Assembly (NCBI GenBank): GCA_016711925.1
Contig: JADJSA010000007.1
Location: 1-64,000 of the forward strand
DNA length: 64,000 nucleotides
Direction: 5' to 3'
Origin: Candidatus Methylophosphatis haderslevensis
GTDB lineage: Bacteria; Pseudomonadota; Gammaproteobacteria; Burkholderiales; Rhodocyclaceae
Made by a program: the position numbers and the translations under genes. Positions 54,016 to 64,000 of the stretch are shown here, piece after piece. The notes under the pieces are model-generated. The model saw only the letters and a program-made list of their open reading frames with translations, was not told the origin of the DNA and did no database searches. The first letter of the stretch is position 1. The number at the start of each line of letters is the position of its first letter.

Positions 54016-54033
54016 CTGTAACAAGCGCGTCAT
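54016..54033 (+). promoter_or_regulatory. Candidate Pho box upstream of pit
   Basis: CTGTAAC-AAGC-GCGTCAT matches two PhoB half-sites (CTGTCAT, 5 of 7 each) with the correct 4-bp spacer, about 45-60 bp before the pit ATG. A single weak copy, so tentative. Confidence 0.35.
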
Positions 54034-54078
54034 CTGCCTCGAATACAGTCGGAAACCTACTCATCCCGGAGCGCCACC

Positions 54079-54846
54079 ATGAACACAGCGGCTACTGCAG
54101 TGCCGGCGTCCGCCGCGTCGCGGCCTCACCTCGATCACAAACCCGGTCCGGTGACTGCCATCATCTTTTTCGGGATGCTCGCGATTGGTCTGTTGTTCGC
54201 CGGATACAGCCTTGTAACGGATATCAGTGATGCGGGTGGCCGCGCGGTCACCTTGGTGCCCTATATCCTGCTCGGGGTGGCACTCTTGATCGCCCTTGGG
54301 TTCGAGTTTGTCAACGGGTTCCACGACACGGCCAACGCGGTGGCAACGGTGATCTACACTCATTCGCTGCCTCCGAACTTCGCTGTCGTCTGGTCCGGCC
54401 TGTTCAACTTCGTCGGTGTGCTGGTTTCGAGCGGCGCCGTCGCGTTCGGCATCATCTCGCTGCTACCGGTTGAACTGATCCTTCAGGTCGGGTCCGGTGC
54501 AGGCTTCGCAATGGTCTTTGCCTTGCTGATCGCTGCAATCATCTGGAATCTGGGAACCTGGTGGCTGGGTTTGCCGGCATCGTCGTCCCACACGCTGATC
54601 GGTTCGATCATTGGCGTTGGCGTTGCGAATGCGCTCATGCATGGTCGCGACGGGACGAGTGGCGTCGACTGGGCGCAGGCCACCAAGGTCGGCTATTCGC
54701 TACTGCTTTCGCCCCTGGTTGGATTTGGCTGCGCCGCGCTTCTGTTGCTGACTCTGCGGGCCTTGGTTAAGAATCGGGAACTCTACGAGGAACCCAAGGG
54801 CAACAAGCCGCCGCCCTTGTGGATTCGCGTGTCGGCGCGCGTTTAA
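54079..54846 (+). CDS. pit: PiT-family inorganic phosphate transporter, C-terminally truncated
   Basis: The first 250 residues match low-affinity Pi/metal symporters. They include the signature ALGFEFVNGFHDTANAVATV and IYTHSLPPNFAV in the first repeat, then LPASSSHTLIGSIIGVGVAN. Reading stops after KGNKPPPLWIRVSARV, where the family normally continues with the second half (typically over 400 residues in total). The left end of the IS21-type element begins 13 bp later. The missing half is not found on the far side of the element, so a deletion or rearrangement accompanied insertion. This copy is probably inactive. Confidence 0.88.
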   Translation: MNTAATAVPASAASRPHLDHKPGPVTAIIFFGMLAIGLLFAGYSLVTDISDAGGRAVTLVPYILLGVALLIALGFEFVNGFHDTANAVATVIYTHSLPPNFAVVWSGLFNFVGVLVSSGAVAFGIISLLPVELILQVGSGAGFAMVFALLIAAIIWNLGTWWLGLPASSSHTLIGSIIGVGVANALMHGRDGTSGVDWAQATKVGYSLLLSPLVGFGCAALLLLTLRALVKNRELYEEPKGNKPPPLWIRVSARV

Positions 54847-54858
54847 TAATACCCAGGG

Positions 54859-54882
54859 GTGCGCGTTGAATTTTACCCAGGG
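54859..54882 (+). repeat. IS21 left terminal inverted repeat
   Basis: This 24-bp end matches the complement of 57399-57422 at 21 of 24 positions. An extra ACCCAGG lies just outside. Confidence 0.8.
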
Positions 54883-55055
54883 GCTTTAGCTGCCCATCAT
54901 AGGGCGATCTGTGGATAAGTTTAGCGTATTCACAAGGTGTGGGGCACCTCCAATCATTGCGGTTGTCTTCTTGTGACGTAATCAGAAGGTCCTCGGTTGC
55001 GCGGGGAAGCCGCGTAGGGCGTAGCCCGGAGCGGATTTCCCCGCGCGGCCGCGAC

Positions 55056-55858
55056 TCAAATGGGCGTCTCCTCGGTGGTTGGTCTGGGGCGCTTGCTCTG
55101 CTCTCTGGCCTTGATGCGCGACTTTGCCGTCGCGCTGCTATGGCGAAACCGGTAGGACTCGTTGCCTGTCTCCACGATATGACAGTGATGCGTCAGGCGG
55201 TCCAGCAGCGCCGTCGTCATCTTCGCATCGCCAAACACGCTGGCCCACTCGCCGAAGGTCAGGTTCGTCGTGATCATCACGCTGGTGTGCTCATAGAGCT
55301 TGGACAGCAGGTGGAACAGCAAGGCGCCGCCGGCCTGACTGAAGGGCAGATAGCCCAGTTCGTCCAGAATCACCAGGTCCATGCGCAACAGGGCAAAGGC
55401 CAGTTCCCGGCCTTGCCGGCCGCCTTTCTTGCTCCAGTAGGTTCACCAGATCGACCGTCGAGTAGAAGCGCACCCGCTTGCCGTGGCCGGTGATGCCGGA
55501 GATGCCAAGCGCTGTGGCCAGATGCGTCTTGCCCGTTCCGGTCCCACCGATGAACACGACGTTGTGGGCTGCCTCCGCGAAGGAGAGCTCGGACAGCTCC
55601 GTGATCAGGCCACGATCCACCTTCGACTGCTCGAATTCGAATCCGGCGAGATCGCGATGCACCGGAAACTTGGCGGTGTGCAACTGGTAACTGATCGAGC
55701 GTATGGCCCGATCCGCGTGCTCGGTGTCCAGTAGATGCTCGATTAGCCAACGGGCGGACTGAAGCCCTGCCGAGTTGCCCTGAGCAACGAGCTTCCTCCC
55801 ATGCGCCGGCCATCCCATACAGGCGCAATGCCTTGAGTTGCGCAGCGACATCACGCAT
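55056..55858 (-). pseudogene. istB: IS21 helper ATPase IstB, frameshifted
   Basis: This is the IstB AAA+ ATPase that recruits IstA to target DNA. Walker A is GGTGTGKTHLATAL, Walker B is LVILDELGYLPF, and MITTNLTFGEW and LDRLTHHCHIVE are typical. Three frames must be joined: LRLYGMAGAW to LVAQGNSAGL near 55795, and LVNLLEQE to GRELAFALLRMDL near 55428 in an A run. Joined, the protein is about 267 residues, normal for IstB. The start overlaps the end of istA. Confidence 0.85.
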
Positions 55859-57355
55859 GGCTCATCTCCCCGCGCAGGCGGTCATAGCGCCCGGTATCGG
55901 CAATGGGCGCCTCGGCAACCTCCAGACTGGTCTCCACGCACTCGGGCGGGGCTGCCGCCTTGAGCCGATTGAGCACATTCTCGACATGCTCGGCACTCGG
56001 GTTTCCCTGACTCCAGCACCAGTTCCACGGCGACCAGCACGGCCTCAAGCCCGGACTTGGGTACCGCGGCCAGCACCTTCGCCATGACGCGGTCGCCGCC
56101 TTCGCGCTTGAGCAACAAGCCGCGCAGGCGCAGCAGTGGCTCGGGCATGTCGGCAAACGGCGCGCCATTTCGAAGTGCTCCAGGTTTCCTCTCGATCAGC
56201 GGGATGTAGTGCTGCCAGTCGTAGCGGATCTGGTTGCGCTCGAAGCAACGCACATGGCTGGCCATCACCGCATCGTGGGCAACCAGTTCCGATGCGCTCC
56301 GGGTAGATCCGAATGCTGACCATCTGCCCGACCAGTTCGCACGGTGCCGAGTAACGATTGCGATCCTCGATGACCAAGCATGTGCTGAGACCTTGCCCAA
56401 GGTTTCCACGTAACCGTCGAAGGGCGTGACCATCGGCATCAGACTGGGCTGTTCGTGTTCGAGCATTTCGGCAATGCTCAGGTTCTCGTACTCCGTGTGG
56501 CGCAGTTCCTGCCACAGTGCCCGACAGCGCGCCAGCAGCCAGACATTGAGTTCGGCAAAGCAGCCAAATCGTTCCTGAGCAGCCTCCTGCCAAATACGCC
56601 GCCGGCTGTCCTGCACGTTCTTCTCGACGACGCCTTTCTCCCATCCGCTGGCAACATTGCAGAAGTCGGCATCGAACAGGTAGTGCGAGGCCATGGCGGC
56701 AAAGCGCGTATTGACGATTCGCCCCTTGCCCTTCTTGACCTTGTCGACGGCGGTCTTCATGTTGTCGTAGATGCCACGACGCGGTATGCCGCCCAGCGTG
56801 GTGAAGGCCCGCGTATGCGCATCGAACAGCATCTCATGGCTCTGCGTCGGGTACGCCTGTACGACGAAAGCCCGGCTGGCACAGAGTTTCAGGTGAGAGG
56901 CCAGAATCTTGCGCCAGACGCCGCCGATTACCAGCCGTTCTTCGCTCCAGTCGAACTGAAACGCTTCGCCCAGTTCGAATCTCAGCGGAACATAGGCTTT
57001 GGCCAGCGCCTGCCCACCGGCCTCGCGCCAGCGCCGAACAAACTCGGTGACCCGGCAGTAGTCGCCGTCAAAGCCGGCAGTCTGAATCTCGCGAAACAGT
57101 TTCAGCGCGGTGCGCCGGTCGCGCTTGGGGCGGCGCCCATCAATCTCCAGGGCTTTGGTCAGATGCTCCGCGAAGGGCGCAATCTTGGTGTCCTCGGCGG
57201 GGCGCCGTCGATACACCGGTTCCGTCCCTTCCGCCGCCTTCAGCCAGCCCCTCACAGTCTTGCGCGTGAGGCCCGTACGTCTCTATCTCCGATAACGACA
57301 GACCATCACGGTAATACAAGCGTCGAACTCTTCCCAATTGCTTCATGGTGATCAT
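55851..57355 (-). pseudogene. istA: IS21 transposase IstA, frameshifted
   Basis: This DDE transposase starts MITMKQLGRVRRLYYRDGLS with an HTH. The rve-type core contains LGEAFQFDWSEERLVIGGV, PRRGIYDNMKTAVDKVKKG and the later VEKNVQDSRRRIWQEA. At least four single-base shifts break it: near 57282, 56388, 56292 and 56010 (the last an AAA run, GGGAAACCC for GGGAACCC). Joined length is about 500, normal for the family. The changes could reflect decay or sequencing error. Confidence 0.85.
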
Positions 57356-57398
57356 CTCCTTTATCCCTGCTCAACAAATGAGCAGCGAAGGTAAATCA

Positions 57399-57422
57399 CC
57401 CTGGGTAATTTCCAACGCGCAC
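57399..57422 (-). repeat. IS21 right terminal inverted repeat
   Basis: CCCTGGGTAATTTCCAACGC and the following GCAC mirror the left end. Confidence 0.8.
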
Positions 57423-57426
57423 CACC

Positions 57427-57648
57427 TTACAAAACTGGGTACTTTCGCTCGCGCGTCAACAGCGTATGCAGACGGAAAGCTGCGTTGACACTCGTTTGAG
57501 CCTCTTGCTTAGCAGGCCCAACAAGTGCTGACGCAGTTTTGAATAATGCTAGCAAGCCATGACCAATACGGAAGAGACAGGCTACCATCAGGTACTTGGT
57601 GAGGAAATCTACGTAGTACGGATCAAACGTATCTTCTGCGAGAAGCAA
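57427..57648 (-). CDS. Low-GC small hypothetical protein
   Basis: The open frame encodes 73 residues (MLLAEDTFDPYYVDFLTKYL, then MVACLFRIGHGLLALFKTAS). No family is recognised. The DNA from about 57423 to 57710 is clearly lower in GC than its surroundings, which suggests foreign origin. It abuts the IS21 right end, so it may be the remains of whatever the element landed in. It could equally be non-coding. Confidence 0.3.
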   Translation of the reverse strand: MLLAEDTFDPYYVDFLTKYLMVACLFRIGHGLLALFKTASALVGPAKQEAQTSVNAAFRLHTLLTRERKYPVL

Positions 57649-57916
57649 CTGGGTAGATCTTCTAGGTCAGAGTTATTGTTCTGCTTGTGGCTCACGTAAA
57701 TTGACTGATGTGGCGCTGGAGGTGAGCCCATCCGGCGCAATGCGCTGCGCTTATTGCGCCCTACAAAGTCCTGAACGGGCGAACGGTTGTGCGCACGTGA
57801 CGCCAGGAGCCGCATGCACGCGTGCTCTCACGGCATGCCAGGCCAGGAGCGCCATTTCATGCGCCTTCCAGCCTTGCCTGTCTGAAGAACGCCATCCCGC
57901 CTGGTCTGCAGGGCAG
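57649..57916. other. Junction between low-GC islet and isc cluster
   Basis: It contains a REP-like repeat at 57797-57905 that ends next to the hscA stop codon. No fdx gene, usual downstream of hscA, is found. Confidence 0.6.
57797..57905. repeat. REP-like palindromic repeat
   Basis: Units GCCAGGAGCCGCATGCACGC, CTCACGGCATGCCAGGCCAG and GAGCGCCATTTCATGCGCC share the CCGCATG...GCGCCATTTCATGCG arms of the hairpin at 1505-1588. It lies at the 3' end of the isc operon. Confidence 0.65.
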
Positions 57917-59797
<1,881 letters not shown>

Positions 59798-59867
59798 GAG
59801 TTTGCCTCGCAGGTTCCGTGGATCGGTGATGCGGGTACTTCGATTTCCGGCTACTGAGGCGATGGGG

Positions 59868-60191
59868 TCAGATCTGGAAACTCTCGCCGCAGCCGCACTG
59901 GTCCTTGACGTTGGGATTGTTGAACTTGAAACCCTCGTTGAGGCCCTCGCGCACGTAGTCGAGTTCAGTGCCGTCGAGGAACGCCAGGCTCTTCGGATCG
60001 ACGAACACGATGACGCCCTTGCTCTCGAAGCTGAAGTCGTCGGGCGTCGCCTCGTCGGCGAATTCCAGCGCGTAGGCCAGTCCGGAACAGCCGCTGGTCT
60101 TCACCGCGAGGCGCAGGCCGACGCCCTTGCCGCGGCGATCGATGTACTTGCGTACGTGGTTTGCAGCCATATCCGTCAAGGTGATGCTCAT
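59868..60191 (-). CDS. iscA: A-type Fe-S carrier IscA
   Basis: The 107-residue protein has the three conserved cysteines of A-type carriers: Cys35 (KTSGCSGLAYALEF), Cys99 and Cys101 (DQCGCGESF). It carries Fe-S clusters from IscU to targets. The start MSITLTDMAANHVRKYIDRR is canonical. It lies 26 bp downstream of the iscU/erpA frame. Confidence 0.95.
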   Translation of the reverse strand: MSITLTDMAANHVRKYIDRRGKGVGLRLAVKTSGCSGLAYALEFADEATPDDFSFESKGVIVFVDPKSLAFLDGTELDYVREGLNEGFKFNNPNVKDQCGCGESFQI

Positions 60192-60217
60192 TGCAAGCTC
60201 CCGTCTGTGCCGCCCGA

Positions 60218-61063
60218 TTACACCGAGAACGAACTGCCGCAGCCGCAGGTGCTGGAGGCGTTCGGGTTGCTGATCTTGAAGCGCGAGCCTTCGAGGCCTT
60301 CCTCGTAGTCGATCCGGGCGCCGACCAGGTACTGGAAACTCATCGCATCGACCAGCAACGTAACGCCGTTCTTCTCGACCTTCATGTCATCTTCATTGAC
60401 CGACTCGTCGAAGGCGAAGCCGTACTCGAAGCCGGAGCAGCCGCCGCCGGAAACAAAGATGCGCAACTTGAGCAGCGGATTGTCTTCCCCGTCGATCATC
60501 TCCTTCACCTTCGCGGCAGCGGCGTCGCTGAAGATCACCGGCACATCGAAGGCAGCGGGTGTGGTGGCGGCGGGTGTGGTTTCCGCTGCGGCGGCCTGGC
60601 TCATTTGAGGTCTCCTGTCTCGCTTCTGCGTGGGTGGGCAGGCCGCGGCCGCGGGCGCGCACGCGGTGTAGTCCTTCTCCGAGACTTCGTGTTTGGCCCG
60701 GTAGTCGGCGACCGCTGCCTTGATCGCATCTTCGGCGAGGATCGAACAATGGATCTTCACTGGCGGCAGCGCCAGTTCTTCGGCGATGGCCGTGTTCTTG
60801 ATGGCGAGCGCCTGATCTAGCGTCTTGCCCTTGACCCATTCGGTCACCAGCGAGCTGGAGGCGATGGCCGAGCCGCAGCCGTAGGTCTTGAACTTGGCGT
60901 CTTCGATCACGCCGTCCTTGCTCACCTTGATCTGCAGTTTCATTACGTCGCCGCACGCCGGCGCGCCGACCATGCCGGTGCCCACGCCGGCATCGGTCGT
61001 GTCCAGACTGCCGACATTGCGCGGGTTTTCGTAGTGCTCGATCACTTGTTCGCTGTAGCTCAT
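60218..61063 (-). CDS. iscU: IscU scaffold read in frame into an ErpA-type carrier
   Basis: Residues 1-125 are IscU, with cluster ligands Cys37, Cys63 and Cys106 and the HscA-binding LPPVK at 99-103. Instead of stopping near residue 128 the frame continues through a Cys-containing linker (TACAPAAAACPP) into a full 128-residue ErpA/IscA-like carrier (about 154-281) with Cys209, Cys273 and Cys275 (VSGGGCSG, TCGCGSSF). An ATG at 60604 with a strong AGGAGA site begins that carrier. Either a true scaffold-carrier fusion, or separate iscU and erpA genes whose iscU stop was lost to an indel. Confidence 0.88.
   Translation of the reverse strand: MSYSEQVIEHYENPRNVGSLDTTDAGVGTGMVGAPACGDVMKLQIKVSKDGVIEDAKFKTYGCGSAIASSSLVTEWVKGKTLDQALAIKNTAIAEELALPPVKIHCSILAEDAIKAAVADYRAKHEVSEKDYTACAPAAAACPPTQKRDRRPQMSQAAAAETTPAATTPAAFDVPVIFSDAAAAKVKEMIDGEDNPLLKLRIFVSGGGCSGFEYGFAFDESVNEDDMKVEKNGVTLLVDAMSFQYLVGARIDYEEGLEGSRFKISNPNASSTCGCGSSFSV
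60611..60616 (-). promoter_or_regulatory. Internal ribosome binding site for the ErpA-like carrier
   Basis: AGGAGA lies 6 nt before the ATG at 60604, inside the iscU reading frame. It would allow separate translation of the 128-residue carrier. Confidence 0.65.
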
Positions 61064-61082
61064 GTCGGTTCTCCCGTTGGGG

Positions 61083-62327
61083 TCAGGGGGCGGAGTACTG
61101 GGTGGCGGCCGCAGTACAATGCGCGGCCCATTGCACGGTGTCGAGGTCGATGCCGGCGACATGCATGTCCCATAGCGGCGAGAGTTCGCGCAGCTTGGCT
61201 ACGGTCTCGCGCACCAGGGCGATCACGGCGTCGACTTCCTCGACTGTAGAGAAGCGGCCAACGGAAAAGCGGATCGAGCTGTGCGCCAGCTCGTCGGAGC
61301 GGCCGAGCGCGCGCAGCACGTAGCTCGGCTCCAGGCTGGCCGAGGTGCAGGCCGAGCCGCTGGACACGGCGACATTCTTGATGCCCATCAGCAGCGATTC
61401 GCCTTCGACGAAGTTGAAGCTGATGTTGAGGTTGTGCGGCACGCGCTGTTCGAGGTCGCCATTGACGAAGACTTCGCCCATGTCGGCGAAGCCGGCGAGG
61501 AGCCGGTCGCGCAGCATGCGGATGCGCTCGTTCTCGATCTGCATGCCCTCGCGGGCGATCCGGTAAGCCTCGCCCATGCCGACGATCTGGTGCGTCGCCA
61601 GGGTGCCCGAGCGCAGGCCTCGTTCGTGTCCGCCGCCATGGATCAGCGCTTCGAGGCGCACCCGCGGTTTGCGCCGCACGTAGAGCGCACCGATGCCCTT
61701 GGGGCCGTAGGTCTTGTGCGCCGAGAAGGACATCAGGTCGACCGGCAGCGATTGCAGATCGATGCCGATCTTGCCGGTGGCCTGCGCCGCATCGACATGC
61801 AGCAGCACGCCCTTTTCGCGGCAGATGGCGCCGATTGCGGCGATGTCCTGGATCACGCCGATCTCGTTATTCACATACATCACCGAGGCGAGGATGGTGT
61901 CGGGCTGCAGCGCGGCGCGGAATTCGTCGAGATCGAGCAGGCCGTTTTCCCGCACGTCGAGGTAGGTCACGGCGTAGCCGACGCGCTCGAGTTCGCGCAT
62001 GGTATCGAGCACCGACTTGTGTTCGGTGCGCAGGGTGACCACATGCTTGCCCTTGCGCTGGTGGAACTGCGCTGCGCCCTTGATGGCGAGATTGTTCGAT
62101 TCCGTGGCGCCCGAGGTCCAGACAATTTCCTTCGGGTCGGCGCCGACGAGCGCGGCGACCTGCTCGCGCGCCACTTCGACGGCCTCTTCCGCCGCCCAGC
62201 CGTAGGCGTGCGACCGCGACGCCGGATTGCCGAAATGCTCATGGAGGTAGGGGATCATCTTCGCCGCCACGCGCGGATCGACAGGCGTTGTTGCGGCGTA
62301 GTCGAAATAGATCGGGCGGTTCTTCAT
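61083..62327 (-). CDS. iscS: Cysteine desulfurase IscS
   Basis: The PLP enzyme supplies sulfur for Fe-S clusters and tRNA thiolation. PLP-binding Lys205 is in SFSAHKTYGPKGIGALYV and the persulfide Cys327 loop is SSGSACTSASLEPSYVLRAL. The ATG at 62327 has GGAG upstream. The usual C-terminus VQWAAH is followed here by 11 extra residues (CTAAATQYSAP), so the stop codon may have been lost or shifted. It heads the leftward isc operon; iscR, normally just upstream, is missing. Confidence 0.95.
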   Translation of the reverse strand: MKNRPIYFDYAATTPVDPRVAAKMIPYLHEHFGNPASRSHAYGWAAEEAVEVAREQVAALVGADPKEIVWTSGATESNNLAIKGAAQFHQRKGKHVVTLRTEHKSVLDTMRELERVGYAVTYLDVRENGLLDLDEFRAALQPDTILASVMYVNNEIGVIQDIAAIGAICREKGVLLHVDAAQATGKIGIDLQSLPVDLMSFSAHKTYGPKGIGALYVRRKPRVRLEALIHGGGHERGLRSGTLATHQIVGMGEAYRIAREGMQIENERIRMLRDRLLAGFADMGEVFVNGDLEQRVPHNLNISFNFVEGESLLMGIKNVAVSSGSACTSASLEPSYVLRALGRSDELAHSSIRFSVGRFSTVEEVDAVIALVRETVAKLRELSPLWDMHVAGIDLDTVQWAAHCTAAATQYSAP

Positions 62328-62498
62328 GGACTCTCCGTCGCTCGAGTGTCGGGCCGTGCAGGCCCGCATTCCCGTTGAGCAAGGAGGATGCCATTTGCCG
62401 AAATTGTGCTAACTCGCTGTCTTTGCGACGATTGCGCAAGCTGAGCAGGTCGGAATATCTTGTAGGTTTTGTGCGGTGTCCGACACGTTTGCCTTCCC

Positions 62499-63580
62499 TC
62501 GGGACAGTTCCCCAATCGGCTTGTGCTCCGCAACTATCCAATCTGCAGTGGCTGGCAGGCGTTTATAGATTCAATTGATTGTTGATGGTGGCGTTGTCGG
62601 AACTGGAGTCACCGACCGGAAAGTCTTGCTGCAATGGCATCTTCTCGAAAAGCGTGACCGACAATATCTGTAGCAAAGTGTAGAGCGAGGCGTCCAGGTC
62701 GAGGCGCTTCTTGACGATGGCGACGACGACGAGCGTCTTGCCAGTCTCGGGGTCGTTGAATCGAACACGGCGCAGATGCGTGGGGTAGTCCTGCTTCGTG
62801 CAGAAGCCATCGAGCGCGATCGTCTGATCGCAAATGATGCCGACGTCGCGATCGGTCTTCGCCGAGTTGACGCGATGGAAGTCCATGTTCGACTTGGTCT
62901 GCGTGACGAAGAAAGCGCTGGCCAGATGCAGGGTGTGGAGCCGCCCAAAATCGACGTAGCCGCGATCCATGACGTAGATGGCACCGGATTCGGGCACCAA
63001 CAGATCGAGAGCATGAACGTCGTGCAGCTTGCCGTCGGAGACATGAATGAAGCTCGGGATGTTGCCGCGCAGATCGAGCAGGGTGTGCATCTTCACGGCG
63101 GCCTTGGTCGTGCGAAAGTGCGCCCACGGGAAGACCGACAGACACAGGTCGATGGTCGTGGAGTCCAGTGCATAGACCGTATTCGACAATTCCAGCCCCA
63201 GCTCCTCGCTGGAGTACAGCGCTCTGGCCTGGCCAATCAGCCGTTGCGCGAAGTCGGCATGGATACGCCAGTCGCGCAACTCGTTGGCATCGGCCAACGT
63301 CGAGCGCCGAATCGGCTCGCGAAAACCCATGTGGTAGAGCTTGGCCTCCTGGACGGACAGGCACACTTCGATGTCGCGCAGGCTCTCGCGGTAGGTCAGT
63401 TGGGCGAAGGCCATGACCCGGAACTGCTCCGCGCAGGTCAACGTGCGAACGCCCTTGTCGCCTTCTTAGCGCGCAACGTACCGGGCGAAGGTCGTCCAGG
63501 GCAGGAAATCCATGAGTTGGGCGTACAGTGTCTTGCCGGTGTTCATGGCAGCCTGCCCTCGACCCATTTATCTGTCCCGA
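62499..63580. mobile_element. IS4-type insertion sequence
   Basis: The element is a transposase gene bounded by 9-bp inverted repeats TCGGGACAG (62499-62507) and CTGTCCCGA (63572-63580). No target duplication is evident. It lies between the isc operon and the S41 peptidase gene, in the position where iscR would be expected. The exact ends are tentative. Confidence 0.55.
62563..63546 (-). pseudogene. IS4-family (DDE_Tnp_1) transposase with premature stop
   Basis: The protein matches IS4/IS5-type DDE transposases: LTCAEQFRVMAFAQLTYRES near the N-terminus, ALDSTTIDLCLSVFPWAHFR with the first Asp, IYVMDRGYVDFGRLH with the second, and a C-terminal YTLLQILSVTLFEKMPL. Translation from the ATG at 63546 (MNTGKTLYAQLMDFLPWTTF) is interrupted by an in-frame TAA near 63468 (FARYVAR-stop-EGDKG). 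A Tyr codon changed to stop is the simplest explanation. The rest stays open. Confidence 0.85.
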
Positions 63581-63581
63581 T

Positions 63582-64000
63582 TCATCGAACAGCCGACTTC
63601 TCCAGAAATCCGCGCACGGTGCGCACCTCGTCCGCAAATGCCTCGTCGTTCTGCGGTGGAGGCAGGTAGATGTCCGGCGCGATTCCCGCCGCATCGACTG
63701 GAAAGTGCGGGAGCCGGAATGAACGCGATGTGGCGTACCACAGCATCCGGCTTCCCGAAGGAAGAGCTTGCGGGCGCAAGTTTGAGTAGTCGAGAACGCC
63801 GGAGGTTCGGCGACCGAAAAGCTTGACGTTATAGCTCTGCCTGACCGAGAGCAGGAATTGCTCACACGAACTCGCGCAGTGCTGGTCGATCAGCACCGCC
63901 ACCCGGCGAGGTGCTCGGCCTGCCGGACGGTGCGCGGAGACTTTCATAACCGGGTCATCCATTCCCGGTGGCTTGACGAATGAGCCGGTATCCCCCGCTC
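63582..64000 (-). CDS. S41-family (C-terminal processing) peptidase, C-terminal part
   Basis: The frame is open to the window edge; only the last 138 residues are visible. VAVLIDQHCASSCEQFLLSV is the S41 catalytic block with the nucleophile Ser in SSCE. GRRTSGVLDYSNLRPQALPS and PVDAAGIAPDIYLPP are the following conserved segments of tail-specific proteases. The stop codon lies 2 bp outside the right inverted repeat of the IS4-type element. The substrate and N-terminal domains are unknown. Confidence 0.82.
   Translation of the reverse strand, partial: AGDTGSFVKPPGMDDPVMKVSAHRPAGRAPRRVAVLIDQHCASSCEQFLLSVRQSYNVKLFGRRTSGVLDYSNLRPQALPSGSRMLWYATSRSFRLPHFPVDAAGIAPDIYLPPPQNDEAFADEVRTVRGFLEKSAVR

Larger units (their letters stand above)
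54859..57422. mobile_element. IS21-family insertion sequence
   Basis: The element is about 2.56 kb and carries istA and istB reading leftward. Terminal inverted repeats are GTGCGCGTTGAATTTTACCC at the left and, in complement, GTGCGCGTTGGAAATTACCC at the right, both followed by AGGG. No target duplication is obvious. Both genes contain single-base frameshifts. The element sits directly against the truncated pit gene. Confidence 0.88.

Overview
The window is GC-rich, densely coded bacterial chromosome. Gene content and order fit a betaproteobacterium, probably Rhodocyclales-like: PurU, PII next to NAD synthetase, LolA-RarA-SerS, an isc cluster, and a Dnr/NnrS/FNR/HemN respiratory block with a TauE/SafE-type protein. 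Taxonomy is inferred from content only.

Layout. (1) 1-3.0 kb is an eroded accessory region. It holds the start of a large calcium-binding (RTX/polymorphic-toxin-like) protein with a small abutting gene, a decapitated type I secretion ABC transporter, two 129-bp direct repeats and a remnant of a REP-associated tyrosine transposase. (2) 3.2-13.9 kb has purU, an FmdB-type zinc ribbon, a tautomerase, a frameshifted M13 metallopeptidase, a poly-G/C stretch that looks like sequencing artefact, a PlsB-like acyltransferase and a RavA-ViaA pair. (3) 14.2-20.4 kb is an oxygen and nitric-oxide response block: a DUF2249 protein, a Dnr-type regulator, NnrS, SirB2, hemerythrin, FNR, HemN and a TauE/SafE-type protein. 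Next come a universal stress protein, a copper ATPase with its chaperone, and pyrophosphatase. (4) 24.4-35.5 kb is the most unusual locus. Seven leftward genes encode a TpsB outer-membrane transporter, a Pro/Ala-rich exported protein, a WD40-caspase fusion, an OmpA-type protein, two small secreted proteins rich in Gly and Asn, and a CsgG-like lipoprotein with a peptidoglycan-binding tail. They diverge from an ECF sigma/anti-sigma pair. (5) 35.7-48.4 kb is mostly housekeeping: nadE, glnB, smr, trxB, crp/fnr, ftsK, lolA, rarA, serS and tRNA-Ser(CGA). (6) 48.8-54.8 kb is phosphorus-themed: a metallophosphoesterase, a periplasmic GlpQ, a PlcP-like phosphoesterase translationally coupled to a GT4 glycosyltransferase (a candidate lipid-remodelling pair), and a PiT transporter cut off next to an IS21-type element. 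(7) 57.9-62.3 kb is iscS-iscU/erpA-iscA-hscA with no hscB, iscR or ferredoxin gene, bounded by a low-GC islet and an IS4-type element. The window ends in a partial S41 peptidase.

Two features cut across the window. A family of palindromic REP-like intergenic repeats recurs at least eight times, and a cognate transposase remnant is present. Single-base frameshifts break several normally intact genes (M13 peptidase, hemN, ompA-like, smr, trxB, istA and istB), often in homopolymers; with the poly-G/C stretch this points to an error-prone assembly. Frameshifted genes should therefore not be read as true pseudogenes without checking.
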